The position numbers and the translations under genes are program-made. DNA of 64,000 nt, taken from Psoroptes ovis. Taxonomy: Eukaryota; Arthropoda; Arachnida; Sarcoptiformes; Psoroptidae. The first letter of the stretch is position 1; each line of letters opens with the position of its first letter. Of this stretch, positions 61,761-64,000 are shown in pieces. The DNA lies in assembly GCA_002943765.1 (NCBI GenBank), contig PQWQ01000004.1, positions 1,736,001 through 1,800,000 of the forward strand. The letters run 5' to 3'. The notes beneath the pieces were generated by a model that saw nothing but the letters and a program-made list of their open reading frames with translations, did no database searches and was not told the DNA's origin.

Positions 61761-63744
61761 TCATTTGTTTAATAATTTTTTAACCGTTTTAATTAATGGA
61801 ACAATCGAATTTAATGATTCACAATTTTTCAAAAATGGATGTTGTAATAATTGTTCAGCTGACCAACGTTTATCAACATCGATTTCCAAGCATCTAAATT
61901 GATTTATTCAAAGAAATGCGATTATAATTATTACGAAATAAATTACTGAGGTTTCCGATTAATTACCTATCAATAAAATCATTCAATTCATCTGAATGTT
62001 GATCTTTGTTTTTGATTTCTGGTTTTCCTTTCGATGCAATCAAATATAATGCTTTTAGTGGATGTTCATTGATATATGGTGGTTCTCCTTCTAACATTTC
62101 AATAATCATAATACCTAGCGACCATATCTGTTCAATGGAATCGAATGAAGATAAAGATATTAGAAACGATTATAAGATTATTGCTTCAATATACATACAT
62201 CAACTTTTGGTCCATATTGTTTTCGAGAGACAACTTCGGGTGCCATCCAATATGGTGTACCGACCATTGTTTCTCGTTTTTCTTGAGGCATAATTTGTGC
62301 ACAAAAACCAAAATCAGTGACTTTGACTTGTCCATCCATTTCTAGTAGAACATTATCACTTTTGATATCACGATGTATGATTCCCTTTGGTTGAAAATGA
62401 TATTCATCAAATATCTCAATTTGTTTGTATGAATAATAATAGATACCTTTGAATGTAAAAATGCAATAGCTTTAACGATTTCACGTAAAATGGCTGCAAT
62501 TTGTGTTTCACGCATAATCGTTTCAGTAATGACATCAGTCAATGGGCCACCTTCCAGATATTCCATCACCACCCAAAGATCAGTATCATCAACTAAATAA
62601 CTATCTAAATAATTGACTAAATTCGGATGACGATTATCTTTCATTACACATATTTCACGGCAAATTAAATCTGGTTTTGGTTGTTGTGAAATATTCATTG
62701 TTTTTATTGCAACTTTTATTTGTGTTTCATTATCGAGCGCAGTGAATACAGTGCCAGATGCGCCTGAACCAATTTTTTTCAACATTTTATAACGTACACG
62801 TGGATTACCCGAATTGACAATACTTTTTAAAATTTGTTTCACTTCAGCTTCTGTCATTGGTTTTGATTTTTTCTCTTTTTTACGTAACACTGTCTTCGTT
62901 TGTTGATTCTGTTGATTATTGTTAATATTATTAACATGATTATCATTTCCAGCTGATTTTTGATGCGATTTTTGCTGCTTATTATTATTATTATTATCTT
63001 GACTAGTTTCGGTGACATTAATTCGATTTTCATTATTATTATCATTATTATTATTCAATAAATCTTCATCAATTTTTAATTGTTTTTGTAATTTTTTCAC
63101 TAATTTTTCATTATCATCTAAAATTTGTTGCTGTTTTGATTTCAATGTTGATTTATTGTTATTATTATTGTTATCATTATCACTAGTAAACGGTTGATCA
63201 GCTTCACTATCATCAGTTTCATATAAATTACTATTCTTATTATTGTTACTACTTTGATCTCCGGAAGCTAAATTGTTTGAGTGCAGATTGCATGAATGAA
63301 TAGGTTACATTAAATGCGAAAAAAAATTCAAATTGAACTAATTCAACAATACTCACATGAATCATCATCATCTAATGATATTTTTGATGAATCTTTTGAA
63401 TTTGGCCATGTTTCTTCAATTTCTTGTATTTCATGATTAATTAAATCTTGATTAGCTAAATATTTTTCCGGTTTACGTTGCATTTCATATGTGACTAATT
63501 GTAATGCATTTATAACTGCTTCTGGATTTGCTTGTTGTTCAATTTTTGATATATTTGCACCACGTAATAAATTTACCCATGGTGCCGGTAAACCTTCAAT
63601 TTGTCCAGTATCCATATTATAACCAACATGTAAATTATGTTTAACTTCAAATGGTCTACCAATATTCGATACATTTACAGCATAACCGGATTGTTTTGTT
63701 TGATTTCGGCGTGAAGTGAATATTTTATTGATTATATTACTCAT
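61761..63744 (-). CDS. p21-activated serine/threonine kinase (PAK family)
   Basis: Five minus-strand exons keep phase: 63744-63357, 63267-62447, 62384-62199, 62127-61967, 61893-61761; 562 residues, close to PAK1. A CRIB/p21-binding domain lies at about 25-65 (GRPFEVKHNLHVGYNMDTGQ, GLPAPWVNLL), so it should bind GTP-loaded Rac/Cdc42. A Glu/Ser/Asn-rich linker precedes the kinase (about 289-545): GSGASGTVF loop, VAIK with Lys318, WVVMEYLEGGPLTD, IIHRDIKSDNVLL, DFGFCAQI, activation loop RETMVGTPYWMAPE with the activating Thr, and DIWSLGIMIIEM. All catalytic residues are intact. The MTEAEVKQILKSIV helix before the kinase fits group I PAKs. The N-terminus is short and lacks obvious Pro-rich SH3-binding repeats, so a Pak3-like identity is possible. 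The start is the first in-frame ATG. Confidence 0.92.
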
Positions 63745-64000
63745 TTTTTCACTCGGTTCTTAATGAAATTGATTTGAATCGAAAATAAATAATTACTTGA
63801 TTTTCATAAGATGGAAAAATTAGAACAATGTAAACAATATGTGCACACAAACTATGCTAATGCAGATGAATCACAGATTGATTAATTGACTGGTTGGTTG
63901 ATTGATTGATTAATTGATTGACGAGACTAATTGATGCAAAAAAGGATTATTTCGTTGATAATCATGAGCAACAATAACATCAATAACGATTAAACACACA
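63745..64000. other. Upstream region of the PAK gene
   Basis: AT-rich 5' flank of the kinase gene with a degenerate (TTGA)n stretch at 63882-63925. No further gene begins before the window ends. Confidence 0.4.

Overview
The window is AT-rich eukaryotic nuclear DNA. Its genes have short introns (mostly 50-150 bases) with plain GT-AG borders, and its proteins are full of Asn/Gln/Ser runs. The gene set (small optic lobes-type calpain, cappuccino-type formin, relaxin-receptor-like LGR, TIS11-type CCCH protein) is that of an arthropod. Compactness and composition suggest an acariform mite, such as a dust, scab or itch mite; this taxonomic call is inference. Exon boundaries below were worked out by hand from splice consensus, reading-frame phase and family similarity.

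Layout. 299-4555 (+) calpain-15/SOL; 4986-5940 (+) AN1 zinc-finger protein of ZFAND2 type; 5941-9321 a gene-poor stretch holding a decayed, partly duplicated repeat; 9322-10345 (+) mitochondrial ribosomal protein S15; 10823-17216 (+) a formin of the FMN1/2-cappuccino type with what look like two alternative first coding exons; 18554-19804 (+) TIS11/tristetraprolin-type RNA-binding protein; 20442-21760 (+) CCDC28 homologue; 22953-24020 (-) HSDL1-type short-chain dehydrogenase; 26223-27907 (+) ILF2/NF45; 28284-29083 (-) a cysteine-rich secreted protein with its own TATA box; 29942-35316 (-) a relaxin-receptor-like GPCR (LDLa, ten LRRs, seven TMs) in 13 exons; 35317-60012 a 25-kb gene-poor tract interrupted by one LTR retrotransposon; 60013-61059 (-) EBAG9/RCAS1 homologue; 61761-63744 (-) p21-activated kinase.

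The most unusual object is the retrotransposon at 45080-52190. It is a Ty3/gypsy (Metaviridae) element with near-identical 434/437-bp LTRs, a TATA target duplication and a polypurine tract. An Env-like membrane glycoprotein runs on in the same reading frame as Pol with no stop between them. Only a one-base frame change at an A7 run inside reverse transcriptase divides what would otherwise be a single Gag-Pol-Env frame. The LTRs indicate a recent insertion.

The cellular genes are unrelated housekeeping, cytoskeletal and signalling genes and do not form a pathway. The formin and the PAK both act on actin, but nothing in the layout links them. The long tract around the retroelement has no convincing gene; a few isolated splice-bounded or secretory-looking short ORFs in it are listed as findings.
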